Positions 23,628 to 36,074 of a stretch of DNA of 64,000 nt are shown piece by piece. Location of the stretch: NCBI GenBank assembly GCA_015680685.1, contig MNCI01002198.1:300708-364707 (forward strand), in the 5' to 3' direction. Numbering within the stretch: position 1 is the stretch's first letter; each line of letters starts with the position of its first letter. The position numbers were made by a program, and so were the translations under genes. A model generated the notes under the pieces. The model saw only the letters and a list, made by a program, of their open reading frames with translations, did no database searches and was not told where the DNA came from. Origin of the DNA: Gnetum montanum (lineage: Eukaryota > Streptophyta > Gnetopsida > Gnetales > Gnetaceae).

Positions 23628-23682
23628 TTATGCAAGTGGGTCCTTCCCATAGTAGGCTCATGCTCTTGTTACCCTTGCATAA
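23628..23682 (-). other. Conserved stem-loop in the spacer of C
   Basis: On the minus strand TTATGCAAG (23682-23674) pairs with CTTGCATAA (23636-23628). The inner hairpin TGGG-AAGGA-CCCA occupies 23649-23637. Spacing is as in B, D and E. Confidence 0.65.
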
Positions 23683-24081
23683 CCTCAACTAAGGAGTTCA
23701 TGGGCCTCATTGTTTATTAATGGTCATAAAAAGTTACGGACTAACCAAAAAGAATCTACCCAAGAATTCAAACACATCTGACCAAGACATAGAGCATAAC
23801 ATAGAAACCAGCAATGAGATGAGTTATGGTAGCATGGATAGATGATAGAGAAGGTGGAATGGAATTTTGAATTAAGGTCATAAGAAGCCCTTGTGAAATT
23901 TGTGTTTAAAATGACCCAAGAAGATCCATCCTTAGTCCCAGCCACTTTCAATAACTTTGCATTATGACTCTAAGATTGGTCCACCCACACAAGACATGAG
24001 AGTGCTTCCACAAAACAACCACTTTTCCATAAAGAGAAGAAAAGAGAGAAATAGGAAGTGAGAGAGGGCCTTAGCTAGAGA

Positions 24082-24119
24082 GGACCTTCAGGCATGGGTG
24101 CATGTCCTTCTAGTCCCAT
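24082..24119 (-). other. Conserved spacer block in C
   Basis: The minus strand has TGGGACTAGAAGGACATGCA followed by CCCATGCCTGAAGGTCC. Matching blocks lie at 39912-39952 (D, minus) and 56618-56658 (E, plus). It is non-coding; role unknown. Confidence 0.6.
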
Positions 24120-24147
24120 AGATAATGCTTGTAGCCCATTTATTTAT

Positions 24148-24293
24148 CTAAGGGATGTGCTTTGAATTTCTATTGTTTTTTTTTTAAAAATTTGGATGGG
24201 ACCACACCATGCAAAGACTTATTCGTTTATTGTGTCTAAGGGGTGTGCTTTGAATTTCCATCATTTTTTTAATGGGAACCACACCATACAAAA
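24148..24293 (-). repeat. Tandem pair of spacer repeat in C
   Basis: Two copies (24148-24216 and 24236-24293) share CTAAGGGGTGTGCTTTGAAT at one end, a T-rich centre and ACCACACCAT at the other (plus-strand reading). They correspond to the pair at 10960-11151 in B. Confidence 0.65.
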
Positions 24294-25009
24294 AACTTAT
24301 TTAACTTCCTATTAGTGGGTGAAATGAAATGGTGAGAAGTCTATAAAAAACACTCAAGCACTCAAGCAAGTAGAAGAGTACAAAGAGTACAGAGTTCCCT
24401 TAAAGTCACACCCTTTACAAACTTTTGAATACTTCCTAATTCTGGAACTATCAAGGTCACCAATTGATTAAAAGTTTCTTCAATGGAAGGGACCTCAAGT
24501 TTCCAAAATAAAGAAAACCATAGAATTTATTGGATGGGTGGATGACATGGACTCACTACCTATTCCATGAAAAATAAATCATGTCATAGTCATTAGACAT
24601 TAGGATTCAAAAATAGAAACCATACATTGACAATCACAACATTAAGCACAAAACATCATTAGTAAATAGTAATAGTGGCACTGTGTCCTATGGTAATAAA
24701 GTAGTTTTTATTAGAAAAAATAAGGAAATATCACACTTGAATAGAACAACACAAAGAAAAATATATAAGAAAGTGTAAAATAATCAAGAAAGGCTTAAAT
24801 GCACTAACAATGGTGTAAAATTAGAAAAAAATTTGAAAATCAAAAATTTGTAAAATAAATAATTTGTAAAAATCAAAAACATGGAAAAAAAGTAGCAAAA
24901 CTAAGAAGCCATATGGATCATTAGCATGGATGGCCATCTCCCCCATGACTAAGTTTGAGGGAGGAGATCCAAAAAATGGAACGTGGTTGTCCATTCATCA
25001 AGGTGGTAC

Positions 25010-26190
25010 TTACACTGGCCTGTCTTGGTTTGAGGAAAGATTTTACTTGTTGGATGTTGACCAACTACTTTTTATTTGGGCTTTCAGGTTTGTAGATTAA
25101 CATGGCCCCATAGGAAAAGGTTTAATCAATTATATAAGGTCCCTCCTCCAATATTTGAAAATTTTCCTTCTAGGATACATGTGTGGGGTTCTAGTAGAAG
25201 ACCTTATCTCTTGGTTGAAGTTTTACCTTTCATATTCTTAGTTCATGATGTTGCTTGCTGAATGCCTTATGCCCCTCATTCAAAGATGGAGCCACTAATC
25301 AATTTTCATCTAGCACATTCAAGTTGATTAATCTTTCTTTCTCTGCTAGACTTAGGTCAAGATTCAAATCACAAGCTATTGAGAGTGTATGAAGCTAGGA
25401 TTGAATCGGGAGTGTTGGAATTTTTCCATACACTAACTCATAGGAAGAGTAGCCAATAGGAAGTTTCAATGTTGAACAGTAAGCCCAAAGGGCATAATTA
25501 AGTTTTCTACTCTAATCTTTCCTATATTTGCTAATAGTCCATGTTAGTATTTTTATGATCTCTTGGTTTTTTGCCTATACTTGACTATTGGCTTAGGTGT
25601 GGTAGGGTGTTGTTAATTTATGGTTGACCCCCAGGCATTGCATTAACATTTTAAAAGTGGCACCTATGAAATGAGTTCCATTATCAAAAATTAGTGAATG
25701 TTGCACCCCAAACCTATTTACAACATTTTTTTATATAAATCTAATAGCAATGGACAATGTAAAGTTAGTAATGGTTGCTGCTTCTATCCATTTTGTGCAG
25801 TAGTCAACTGCTATGATAATATATGCCTTTTTTTGGACATGGATGTGATGGGAACCATAAAGTCAATGTCCCGTATGTCAAAAGGTTCTAGTGGTTGAAT
25901 CCACCATTGAGGATCTTCCATGCAAGAAATCATCCCCCCATCTCATTAACAATGGTCACAAGATTGGATAAACTAGTGTCATCCCTGAAGATTGTAGGCC
26001 AATAGTATACTACCATCAGGATTTTTATGGACGTGCATCTCCCTACATAGTGGCCTCTGTAAGGTCCTTCATGAGCATCATGGAGAATGTGCAATTGATC
26101 TTCATTAGGGACACACCAAAAAATCAGGCCATCAGTACATACCTTGTAGAGGTATCCATTAATTTCCATGAAATATTTGGCCTAATGAAT
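25010..26190 (-). pseudogene. Integrase pseudogene of element C
   Basis: The N-terminal zinc region is clear at 26169-25940 (MEINGYLYKVCTDGLIFWC, HDAHEGPYRGHYVG, YYWPTIFRD), closely matching B. The catalytic core is broken by stops and frame changes, and its motifs are seen only as fragments. The C-terminal end near 25100-25010 aligns with the B ending (GPYI, LVNIQQVKSF). Not functional. Confidence 0.82.
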
Positions 26191-26344
26191 AAATTGTTAC
26201 TTCTTTCTGAAGTAAAAATCTTGTGGCATCTCCTGAGTAAGAAGATAAGTGAGGATGCCATTGTACCATGTTGTTTTTGCGAGTGTTTGTTCATTTATTG
26301 CTCTTGTGAGGAGGATTTTATCTAAAAACTAATCAGAGAATGGG

Positions 26345-27820
26345 CTGTCCTCTCTATATTATCCCATCTTAAGTAAGAGAGGTGGTCAATGACCACATTC
26401 TCAATCACCATCATGAGATCAAATTCCTGTAAGATCATGAGCCACCGTATGACATGAGGGCTCATCATTGGCTTGTTCATGAGGAAGTAGATTGCATAAA
26501 GGTCTGTGTGCATAAATATTTTGTAGCCAAGAGCATAGTGTCTGAACTTTTCCAAAGCATGCACCATGGCCATTAGTTTTTTTTCTGTGGTGTTGTAATT
26601 TAACTGTGCTCCCACAATGCTTTGACTTTCACAATGGATGTAGTATGAACGTTTCTTATCATCCATCTGCATGAGAACTACTTCCAAGGTGTAGGTAGAT
26701 GCATCTATCATGATGTGGAAGTCTGGATCAGTCTGGTGCTCGTAGGATTGGTATTTCTATGAGTTTCTCTTTTAATTGTTGGAATGCATGTTCACATTCC
26801 ATGGTCCAAATGAAAGGTGCATCTTTCTTTGTAAGATCTACCAATGATTTTGCGATCTCAGAGAAATTCTCAATGAATCACCAATGGTAGCTAGTGTGTC
26901 CAAGGAATGACCAAACATCTTTAACTATCTCTGTCTAGCATGTTATTCCTTGGATGACCCTTATCTTTTCTAGGTCTACCTCAATCCCTACTTGAGTGAT
27001 TGTATGCCCTAGTACAATGCCTTCTTAGATCATGAGATGGCTCTTTTGCCAATTGAGCCATAGATCTGTTTCAACACATCTCTTCAGTACTTACTTAAGT
27101 TGGTCCAAGGCTTGCTCAAATGTAGCTCCATATGGAAAATTCATCCCTGAAGACTTCCACACCATTATCGATTTGTTGTTGGAAAATAATAGGGACTAGG
27201 TGTTGAAATGTTGTAGGGGCATTACACAAATCAAATGACATTTTACAATATGCAAAAGTCCCCCAGGGACTCGTGAATGTTGTCTTGGCCTAATCTTTTG
27301 GCACAATTTGGATTTGGTTATAGCCACTATAACCATCCAAGAAGCTATAATAATAATGCCTAGATATGGTGTCTAACACTTGATCCAAAAATGGAAATGG
27401 AAAATGATCTTTAAATTTTGTCATATTCAATAGCCTAAAGTCAATGTAAACTCACCACTTGTCACCTTTCTTCAGCACAGTTATGAGTGGCTAACCCACT
27501 CACTATCTGCGATGGGATAGATGAACCTTACCTTGAGGAGTTGTTCAATTTCCTCCTTGACAATCTGCTTGAATTTGGGATTTAGCCACCTCTATAGCTA
27601 CCTTCTAGGCTTAAAGGCCAGGTCTATGTAAATGCAATGCTAGCATATCCTTGGATCGATTCTTGTTAGCTCAGGATATGACCAAGCAAAGGCTGTTGAC
27701 CATTTATTAACCACCTTTAACAGCTTTTCTTTTTGTTTAGGAGCAAGTTTGGCATTAATTATGACCAGTTTACCATTATTTAAAAATGCATTTTTCATGT
27801 CAGTTGGTAAATTTTTTAGC
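26345..27820 (-). pseudogene. Reverse transcriptase and RNase H pseudogene of element C
   Basis: RT motifs include YYSFLDGYSGYNQIQI (about 27350-27303). The catalytic box reads VFRDEFS where B has VFMDDFS, so the second catalytic Asp is gone. RNase H follows at 26711-26345 with MIDASTYTLEVVLMQMDD and LNYNTTEKKLMAMVHALEKF, and the Asp motif MHTDLYAI. Several frameshifts separate these pieces. It sits between protease and integrase as in B. Confidence 0.88.
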
Positions 27821-28690
27821 TCTAAGGACTCCTGCTTGAAGTTATCAAGGATTTCTAACTCTCTCCAAAAGGTATCATCATCTTCATCAGAGAGTTGGGG
27901 ATGAACTTGTTTAAGTTTATCCATGCCTTGAACATAACCACATGTTAGGCTCTCAATTGGTTCCATACATAAGGTGCTACTATCTGAGTCAGCTATTAGC
28001 CATTGGGTGCCCTCTTATTTTGTGGCTATTGTGTACAGACACTGTTTAATATTGATTTCTTGTGCACACTAATTTGATGTTTTAATGTATGTATTTTTCA
28101 TGGACCAAATATTTTACACACAATTGCACCTATTATCACTAGATGTGATGCATGGAATGTGCTTATTCTCTATCTTTCCTAATTCATTTTCTTTGGAGAT
28201 TTCCAAAGAGAGATCCCTTATGCCCATACGTGCATCGACCATGCTTAACCATGCTCTTCCCATAATGATGGGGAAGTCACTTTTGTAGTTTTCAACCTTG
28301 ATCACCAAAAAATTAGCAAGATAGGACCACCCAAAAACTATGGTCATAGTGTCCTCTACTAATTCTAAAGGGATAATAATTGACTAATCTACCAATTCTA
28401 GACAGATGTTGCTCTTCTTAAGAGGTGGTAAGTTCCAGGCTATGTACATGTCATGGGAGATGAGATTCACTCTAGAACCAAAGTAAAGAAGAGCCTTACA
28501 TGGCTCATGTTCAGCAATCTATAGGTAAATAAGTGGACTTCCTAAGTCAAATCTTTTCATGGGAACATTGCTAGCCTTGATCCAGTCAGAAACAACATGA
28601 ATTAGCATCATAGTGCAAATCTGAGGCAATAGTTGATTTGAAGGGCACTCGAAGGTATTTGATGCAGAGGATGAGGATATTGGAGATGTA
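27640..28690 (-). pseudogene. Protease and linker pseudogene of element C
   Basis: It aligns with B (GWSYLANFLVIKVENYKSDF, PIIMGRAWLSMVDARMGI). The active site reads LLYFGSRVNL where B keeps LLDSGSRVNL, so the catalytic Asp has been lost. The linker that follows includes EGTQWLIADSDSSTLCMEP near 28010 and continues toward RT (LAPKQKEKLLKVVNKW). Confidence 0.82.
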
Positions 28691-29902
28691 GGACGATCAA
28701 TCATACTAAGTTGTGAGAGTTGGAGAGGATTGTTGGATCAGAAGAAGGGTCTTTTTCTATATTGATTGTCCAAATCACTTGGCTAGAAAGTTGGTTGTGA
28801 ATGTATAGCCCTTGTACCATTTCATTGTTGTGGTTGTGGAGGATTCTCACCCTACATGATGGATTAGGAGGTAACTGGGTTGAAGGTGGAGGTGTGTATG
28901 CAGACGGATGTGAAGTATGGTAAGGACATGGGTTTTCCCCTTGAGTAGATGGTGAATGTGTTTGATGGTACTTTGGAGGGTAATAGTAATGCTGAAATGA
29001 GGTATAACTTGTAGAACTTATTAGAGAGACAGGTTTCTAAACATAGTACTCGTATGGATTTGGTTGCCTATAAGGGTACTGCTACCTTGGCAATGGCATT
29101 CCCCATGATTGTAGTTGGTACCATTGTTGGTATTGTTCATAAGGTTGTGGAGGAGCTTCACTTCAGTAGTAAGGTTATTGTTGTTGGTGGAACTACCTTA
29201 GATTGCCTTGAGGATAAGGCAATTGTCTAGGTGCTTGCCTACATGCTAGTCAAGGATTCAATGCATACACCCCAAACTCTTGTAAGTATGACACCATAGG
29301 GCAACAACCCTATAGATGTTTGTATTGACAAATTTTACAATCAGTTTCATCATCAGAGTCAGTTTCCACAACTTCTTCTATAGTGGCAGCTTTGCCCTTA
29401 CCTCTTTGGTAGGCACTTTTATCTTTTTTTTTCCTCCTGTGATGACAATCACTATTTTTCTCTTTGGATTCTTTAGCAATCTTCATAGAAATTTGAAATT
29501 TTTCATCCAAAGAGTCCCATAATTTATCAACCTTTGTTGAAATATCAAAAATAGATTTTTGGATGGGCAAGGTTTTCCTGTTTACCACTCCACCCTATGT
29601 CAATCTTTCCTACATTGTGTTTTAGTGGGATGGTAGTCCTGAGTATCATAACCATCCACAATGTATTCTTTGTGAAAATTTGAGATGCCCAACTTCTTAA
29701 GAGTTTGAAGCAACATCTTGGGTATAGATTGATCAGGGGGCAAGACGATGTTGCTCTCCATATCATGCCATTGCAGTTGTTCATCCTAATGTAGGATGAA
29801 GGTGAAGTTCAATACATACTCATTTGGATGAGTATATACCACTTTGCACTCCTGTGGGGTCGATGGTTTAACATCTTCACGTCTATGGGAAGAAGAAGAC
29901 AT
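28691..29902 (-). pseudogene. gag: Gag pseudogene of element C, shortened
   Basis: The ATG at 29902 gives MSSSSHRREDVKPSTPQEC. The distance to the protease is only about 1.2 kb against 2.4 kb in B. The Gag core (WYRSL, FNEKYQ) is not found, so the centre of the gene appears deleted: after the N-terminus (to about 29590) the reading goes directly to IDKLWDSLDEKFQISMKIAKE. A zinc-knuckle remnant CKICQYKH follows near 29340, then a proline-rich tail. Confidence 0.75.
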
Positions 29903-30034
29903 TTTGAAAAATGAATAAAACTATCAGTGTGCTTAGTAGTTTATATGTCATTGTAAGTGATGTTGACCTTGAGTTCATCCAACGATATAAATAATATTCA
30001 CTAATCCTAAATAGTGCACATTCAACAAACAAAG

Positions 30035-30052
30035 TCCCTAGCAACAACACTA
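30035..30052 (-). other. Primer binding site of C, heavily decayed
   Basis: The minus strand reads TAGTGTTGTTGCTAGGGA. All six differences from the tRNA-Asp complement TGGCGCCGTTGCCGGGGA are C to T or G to A transitions. Confidence 0.85.
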
Positions 30053-30053
30053 A

Positions 30054-30935
30054 TGATGAGCAATGAGTTACCCCTATTCCCAACCATACGAATCACAAGG
30101 TGTTCACGTGCAATCTAATTGAATTCTATGGACTTTCTAGTTTCCAGTGCACTAGTCTTCTAGGAAGTGAACCTTGCCTTAAGGTTGTTCATTGTCTTCC
30201 TAATTACACTTTTGACGTACACTAGTATGGTTAAGTGTAATTGAGGCATCTGATTTTTATCATTTTGTATTTTATGATTTTGGTGTTTAAAGGGAGATAA
30301 AAGTAATTATATTAACTAATTAACTAATAACTAAGTAGTCCTAACATAAGCATCCAGTCCCACTTTCCACACACATCCTAAACCCACATATCCACTACTA
30401 GGTTACCAAGTGCTATGCTACTGGGCGTACCAAGAAATAACATTGTTGGGATTACCAAGCAAATATATGTTACACTCAAAGTAGTTGTACTTATGTGTTT
30501 AATCTATAGATCTTATCTTGCTTAATTACTTCATTAACTTAATTACAGGAAAACCTTTAATAAATAAATAATTGAAAACATTAAATGCATAAATGAAACA
30601 TTTAATCTATCCAAAGTGCTATAAGGTTTATCAGAAAGCTTGTCTTTATGGCTGCATACATTGTTGTGCTCAAGTACAACAATGCTCGAATAAAGATCCA
30701 TAGACTCAATGACTCCTATTGCGGGCACTCAGGAGAAATATTCTAACTTTCAAATGAACAAACTACAAGAGCTTTGCTACTTCTGAAATCATGTTGCCAT
30801 AAATGCAGTTGGTAGGCATGTATTTATAGCCAAAAAGTGGACATTACATCGACAAGGCCTCGTCAATGAGGCCTAGTCAACGAGGCTGCATTGACGAGGC
30901 CTCGTTGATGCAGCTAACAAAACTACGACTCATCA
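30054..30935 (-). repeat. 5' LTR of element C (882 bp)
   Basis: TGATGAG and CTCATCA ends are present beside the primer site. A TATAAATA box reads on the minus strand at 30828-30821, preceded by several GACGAGGCC/TCAACGAGG motifs (30915-30848). Confidence 0.9.
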
Positions 30936-31243
30936 TCATGGATACATTTTTTCATAAGGCAATGGAAATTATGGAGAAATTTAACCTCCACCTCATACCA
31001 TTACAACCATACAATTATTTTACCATGACTAGTAGAGATTCCCAATAGGACAATTAAAATTCTGGACAAATTTGAGATCCCTCTCATACCATTACAACTA
31101 TAAATTTATTTTACCATGACTAGTAGAGCTCCCCCTCATGATTATAATGATAAATTTATTTCGTAGAGGACTCTCTTGGATGGGGCTAGTAATTGACCAC
31201 TTATCTAAAATAAGTGAAAATAGTTAAAAATCGAGACAACAAT
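30936..31243. repeat. Short tandem duplication next to element C
   Basis: A segment with CTCATACCATTACAACC and TTTTACCATGACTAGTAGAG occurs at about 30992 and again at 31083, a period of 91 bases. A weaker third start appears near 31135. No gene is seen. Confidence 0.6.
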
Positions 31244-31515
31244 CAAATTAGTAAGTTAACAAATCATTTATAAAGAAAAAGGTTTTTAAATCTAATAAAC
31301 TACTTTCTTTATTTGAAATTCTTTGAAGCCTACATTTGGGATCATTAAAATAGTAAACCAATGAGTTCATTTTTTTAAAATGTACAAAAATAATAAAAGT
31401 ATAAAAAAATATAGTAGGATAGTCAAAAAGCTAAAATAAAAAATAACAGAATCATTAAAAACAAAAATAATGATAAAGATAATAATGATGAAGTCACTTG
31501 AAGCAAAGTGAGAAT
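31244..31515. repeat. Copy of a ~270 bp AT-rich repeat
   Basis: It matches the tandem copies at 34169-34760, including TTTGAAGCCTACATTTGG and a following AT-rich half. It is separated from them by a LINE relic. Confidence 0.55.
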
Positions 31516-31639
31516 GAAAACAATATTTAGATAAATAAGGATCTTACATAAAAGAAACTTGTAGAAAGGGTTGAATAATGAAAAAAGGCTAAGGTAGCTA
31601 ACATACAAGGTTTTGTAGTGAACCTAAATGCTAGCAACA

Positions 31640-34168
31640 TGGCAATATTTAAATGTAAGTAATATTCTAAAAATTATTTTAAAAAAAGTTATAGGTCATT
31701 TAAAGCATGCATTTATTAACATTGAGGATGGAATTGGAAATAAAGTTGTTTCTTTGAATAGTATTAGTTTTTTTTATAGCTCTAATATTTTTGGTTTTGT
31801 TAAAACTTGAGAAGATGTTGGTTACATATATTTTTTAGTTTCTTGATTTATTAAATTTATTACAAGAAATACAAGAGAGGGAAAAAGAGGAAGACATTTT
31901 GGTGGCATTGTAGTGTTAGTAAGAAAATCTCTTGAAAATTGTATGCTACTAGAAAATATTAATGATCAATATGGTTAGCTAAAAATATTATGTCAACATG
32001 GCTATGCTTTCCTTACCATATGCTATTTTGCTTGTAGAGGTGCTATATTGTATGATTCTATAGAGCTATCTCATCATCATCCTTTTTAGTTCTTAGGAAG
32101 AGGCATTGTATAATTTTTAGTAAAATACATAGTATTCATTTGTAGATATTTTATAGTAAATAAAAATTATTTAGTGCTAACATAATTTTATAACATTCTG
32201 TCAATAGTACTATTAATAAGATATGTCAACAACTATTAGAATCAACAAAAAATTATAATGGCCTTAGAAAATTTCCTTAATTTTTATCATTTACTTTCAC
32301 ATGACCTTAAGGTAATGCTTACATTGATTTGATTTTATGTTCTTATGAAGATATTTATTTTGTTGAGTTGAAAGCTAGAGAAGATTTAGTAGATTCTTTC
32401 CATCATCATCTAGACTTTTTCTTACAAATTCATTTTTTCTTAGATAAAATAAATAAGAATAAAAAAAAGATTTAGTACAAACATACCCTAGAAGTCAAGA
32501 AAAAATATAAGAATGCTACACCTAACAAATAAACTCTTGAAAGATAAGATAAGTAACTTGAATAAATATTTCTTATAATAACTAGAAAAGTTGTGCTTTT
32601 GCAATAATAAAGTGATCAGAAGACTTTGATTGATGAGGATTGCATGCATGCTAGGTAGAATATTAAGAATACAAATAAGAGTCAGAGATAAAGGTTAGCT
32701 AAGGCATATAAATGCTTGATTATAATCAAGAGAAGGAAATTTATAAGGAAGCAATAAGAATATTTTGCTTACATCATTAAAAAAAAAAGCTAAATAGTTT
32801 TGCTAATGTTTCTATCATAAATCCTATTTATTATTTAATTTCTCTTCTTAATATATTTTCTCATTTTACAATAAGTTATTTATATGAGAAGATGATAATT
32901 CTACTGCTATTGTACAATAATAATCTCTTTAATTTAATGCTAAATAAGTCATAAAGGGCATTAACAAAACAACATCTAGCAAAAATTTAGATTTAGATGG
33001 TTTACATGCAAAATTGTTAGTGGGTAGGATTTGCTATTCATAGAGAAATTTGGCACAAATTAAATTTACCAATGACACAAGGATTAAATCAACATTAAAA
33101 AATTAGTAAATCTATCTTTTTATATAAGAGGAGGATAAAAATATTTTGAATAATTATTAAAGGATTATTATGAGTATGTTTCTGCTAAGTTGTTAGACAC
33201 TCTCTTAGAAAAGATAATCAATTCTTAAGCTGAAAGTAACTAGGTAATAGCAAGATATCAAGTTTTAGATAAAATTACTCCTCTATTGATCATTTAGTTA
33301 CTCTTAGACACTTCATGAAGTTTGCAAAAATGCACAATAAAAAAGGTTTCATTTGTTTTATTAATTTTGCAAAAGCATATGATTTAGTGATTCATACAAC
33401 ATTATGGTTGTGTTTACATAAAATTAGCCTCCCTTCATATTTGATTACAGAAACTTAAAGATTATATAAGGAAATGATTATTAAAATTATTTAAAATATT
33501 TTAAAGAAAAAATTTCAATTCCAAAGAAAAATTAAAGTTAAGCAAGATTGTCTACATTCTTCAACTTTCTTTGTTATCTTTATTGATAAAATGTAAAAAA
33601 TGATTATGTAATAGGAAAGATAGCCAAGCTATCAAAATTAAATCTCAAGTAATGAATCTTCTTTTATATGAAAATGATGCTACCTTGATCTCTATTGCCA
33701 TAGAAGGTATGCAAAATCTATTACAAAACTTAAAAAATTATTGTTCATATGCTCTTCAAGTGTATATAGATAAAACCAAATTGATGATCTGAGGTAGAAG
33801 AAATACCTAGTATAACTTCCATTTTGAAGGTATCAATGTACAAATAGTATATTCTTTTAAATATTTCGGTCTCATTTATATGAACAATTACATGTATGGG
33901 AAGTGCATTAAAGAAAAATTATAGGAGGTTTTAAGGCTTTGTATCTTTCAAACACAAGTGTAATGAATTAGGACTCTAGACTTAGAAGGTTAGAAAACAA
34001 ACTCTCTAGACTATCATTTATCCTATTATATTGTATGAATGTATTATTTTGAGACTTGGACTTAGTGCTAAACTTTGGAAAGATATTGAGAGTGTGTAAA
34101 AAACTTTTCTTATCAATGAGTTAAAGGTGAAGATACAAACACCTTACTCAATGTTATTATGCAAAGGT
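31640..34168 (+). pseudogene. Decayed LINE (non-LTR retrotransposon) relic
   Basis: Endonuclease-like fragment GGIVVLVRKSL lies near 31905. RT motifs follow: FICFINFAKAYDLV (near 33350), VKQDCLHSSTFFVIFIDKM (near 33540, usually VKQGCPLSPTLFGIFID) and NLLLYENDATLIS (near 33660, where YADD is expected; the catalytic Asp pair is damaged). The end reads VKIQTPYSMLL near 34130. Stops and frameshifts are frequent and the DNA is very AT-rich. Boundaries are approximate; no poly-A tail or target duplication was found. Confidence 0.75.
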
Positions 34169-34760
34169 CAAATTAACAAAATATTTGAATAATAAAATGT
34201 TTGGGATCTTCTAAGATTATTCTTTTTAGTTAAGTTTCTTTGAAGCCTACATTTGAAATCATTGAAATAGTTAAGCACCAAGTGTATCTTTTTCCATGTA
34301 TAAATCATGAAAAAGATAACAAAAATATAAAAATATAGTTAAAATATTAGAACAAAAACTAACAAAAAAGGTAAATAGCAAAATATTCTAATGACTAATG
34401 AAAATAATAGTGAAAATAGTTAAATATCCAAATAACAATCAAATTGGCAAAACATTTAAATAGTAAATGGTTTGAAATCCTTTGAGGCTATTTTCTTTCT
34501 TTGAATACTTGAAAGTATACATTTGGAATCACTAAAATATTTAACCACCAAGTTCATTTATTTTACAAGCACAAAACAAAAAAAAAAATCTAACAAAAAT
34601 AGAGTAAAATAGTTAACAATCTAAAAAAATTAACAATATAATCAAAATAATAAAATAGTTAAGACCTAAGAAAATGGTAAAATAATACTCCAAACCCAAA
34701 AAATCCTCAAATTAGCAAAACATTTAAATAGAAAAAGATTTAGGAAGCTCATGTTGGATT
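34169..34760. repeat. Tandem ~270 bp repeat, two full copies and one partial
   Basis: Copies start with CAAATTRRCAAAAYATTT at 34169, 34440 and 34708, periods of 271 and 268 bases. The first copy abuts the end of the LINE reading frame, so the unit could be either a satellite that the LINE entered or a repeated LINE 3' end. Confidence 0.6.
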
Positions 34761-34980
34761 TCTCATCATCTAGTTAGAAAGGTAAAAATTGTTAAAACAC
34801 TGTAAGCTGCTCAATTCAAAAACTTTCCTTAGAAAGCTAGTTATTCTTAACTTTCAAAGCTAATTGATGGTAAGTCATATTTTCCCATTTAGAGTATAAG
34901 ATATATGCATCTAAGTCCTTTGTTTGGTCTATTTTCCTAAGTCTAGAATAATAAGCAGATCAATTGCCTCCATGCATCAT
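34761..34980. other. Short unassigned stretch left of element D
   Basis: It is AT-rich with no gene. It does not continue element G, which flanks D on the other side. Confidence 0.5.
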
Positions 34981-35845
34981 TGATGAGCAGCGAGGTACCC
35001 CTACGCTCAACCATACAAATCACAAGCGTTCATGCATTATTCAATCGAATTCCATGGAAGGGACTAGTTGTGGCATCTAGATCATTATGCTTTGATCACA
35101 TTTTTTTGTCTTCCCACTTGGACTAGTGGTAGCTTTGTCATGTATGGTTTAGTCTAAAGTGAGGCATATGATGTTTCCTAACTCTATGCTACTCTTGGTG
35201 ATGAAAAGAGATAAATTGATTAACTAATGAATAATGAAAAATAAATCCTAAATTAGCCTATGGCGATGGTATCCGCTCATAACCATCTATACACATCTTG
35301 AACTTCATGGAGCTACTTCTAGGTTTACTAAGTGTATGTCATTGGTTGTTCCAAACTATACACCTCTGGGTGACCAAGTATTTACACTTAAATGCTTGTG
35401 ATTAAGGTGTACATATTTTGCTTAACAATAGGAATAGTAAATAAAAATGAATGGAAATGTTTAACTAATGAAATAATTGAATAATTAAGGTAATAATATT
35501 AATCTAAGTGGATGCTACAATGATGCCAGTAATCTTGATCTTTATTGCCAATCATGTAACATGTCAAAGTATGTCACACTCAAACAAAGGTGTCATACAA
35601 CTACAACATTGTACTATGGGCATGCACTGAGAATAAAAAAAAGAAAAGAAACTAAAAACTAACTATTTCCAAGATGTGCAAAAATTATCTCATTCGGAAG
35701 CCTAAGTGTAGTACTTATAGGCAAGCTCCAAATGAGGCGATGTTGGGTATTCAACATGACTTATTAGCCATGACGTTGGGTACATGACGTCAGGACTCTG
35801 ACATCATGTATTCAACATTGAGGCCCGTCAAATCATGTCTCATCA
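34981..35845 (-). repeat. 3' LTR of element D (865 bp)
   Basis: TGATGAG/CTCATCA ends, next to the polypurine tract. GACGTTGGGTACATGACGTC-type motifs lie upstream of the leader region, at about 35750-35830. Confidence 0.92.
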
Positions 35846-35857
35846 TACCCCCATGAT
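35846..35857 (-). other. Polypurine tract of D
   Basis: The minus strand reads ATCATGGGGGTA immediately before the LTR. Confidence 0.85.
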
Positions 35858-36074
35858 TGAATAAAAACTCATCCTTGAGTTAAAAAAATATGAGGAGCAA
35901 GTCTTTTATAAAATATTGGGTAGTTATGGGATTACTGACTAACTCTAAGAATGGAAAAAATAACTAACTCTTCACATGCTGCAGTGGTGTAGTACAAAAA
36001 TGGAACACATTATTACAAAATAAGACTGGGAGGCTCATGTAGTGCCTAGAGGTGGTGGCTCTTCCATTGGTCAC

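Larger units (their letters stand above)
22843..25009 (-). other. Non-coding spacer between integrase and ORF3 of C
   Basis: It carries the same ordered blocks as the B spacer: tandem repeats (24293-24148), the conserved GACATGCACCCATG-type block (24119-24082), the stem-loop (23682-23628) and an internal TATA box (23305-23298). ORFs at 23317-23688 overlap these blocks, are not shared with B and are rejected as genes. Confidence 0.7.
18984..30935 (-). mobile_element. Element C: autonomous-type Athila-like Ty3 element
   Basis: On the minus strand the order is: 5' LTR (30935-30054), tRNA-Asp primer site, gag, protease, RT, RNase H, integrase, spacer, ORF3, polypurine tract and truncated 3' LTR. 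Gene order and protein motifs match B, but C is more decayed, with frameshifts throughout pol. The two LTRs look close to each other in the overlapping part (a gapless-looking match from 18984 against 30158). Confidence 0.9.
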
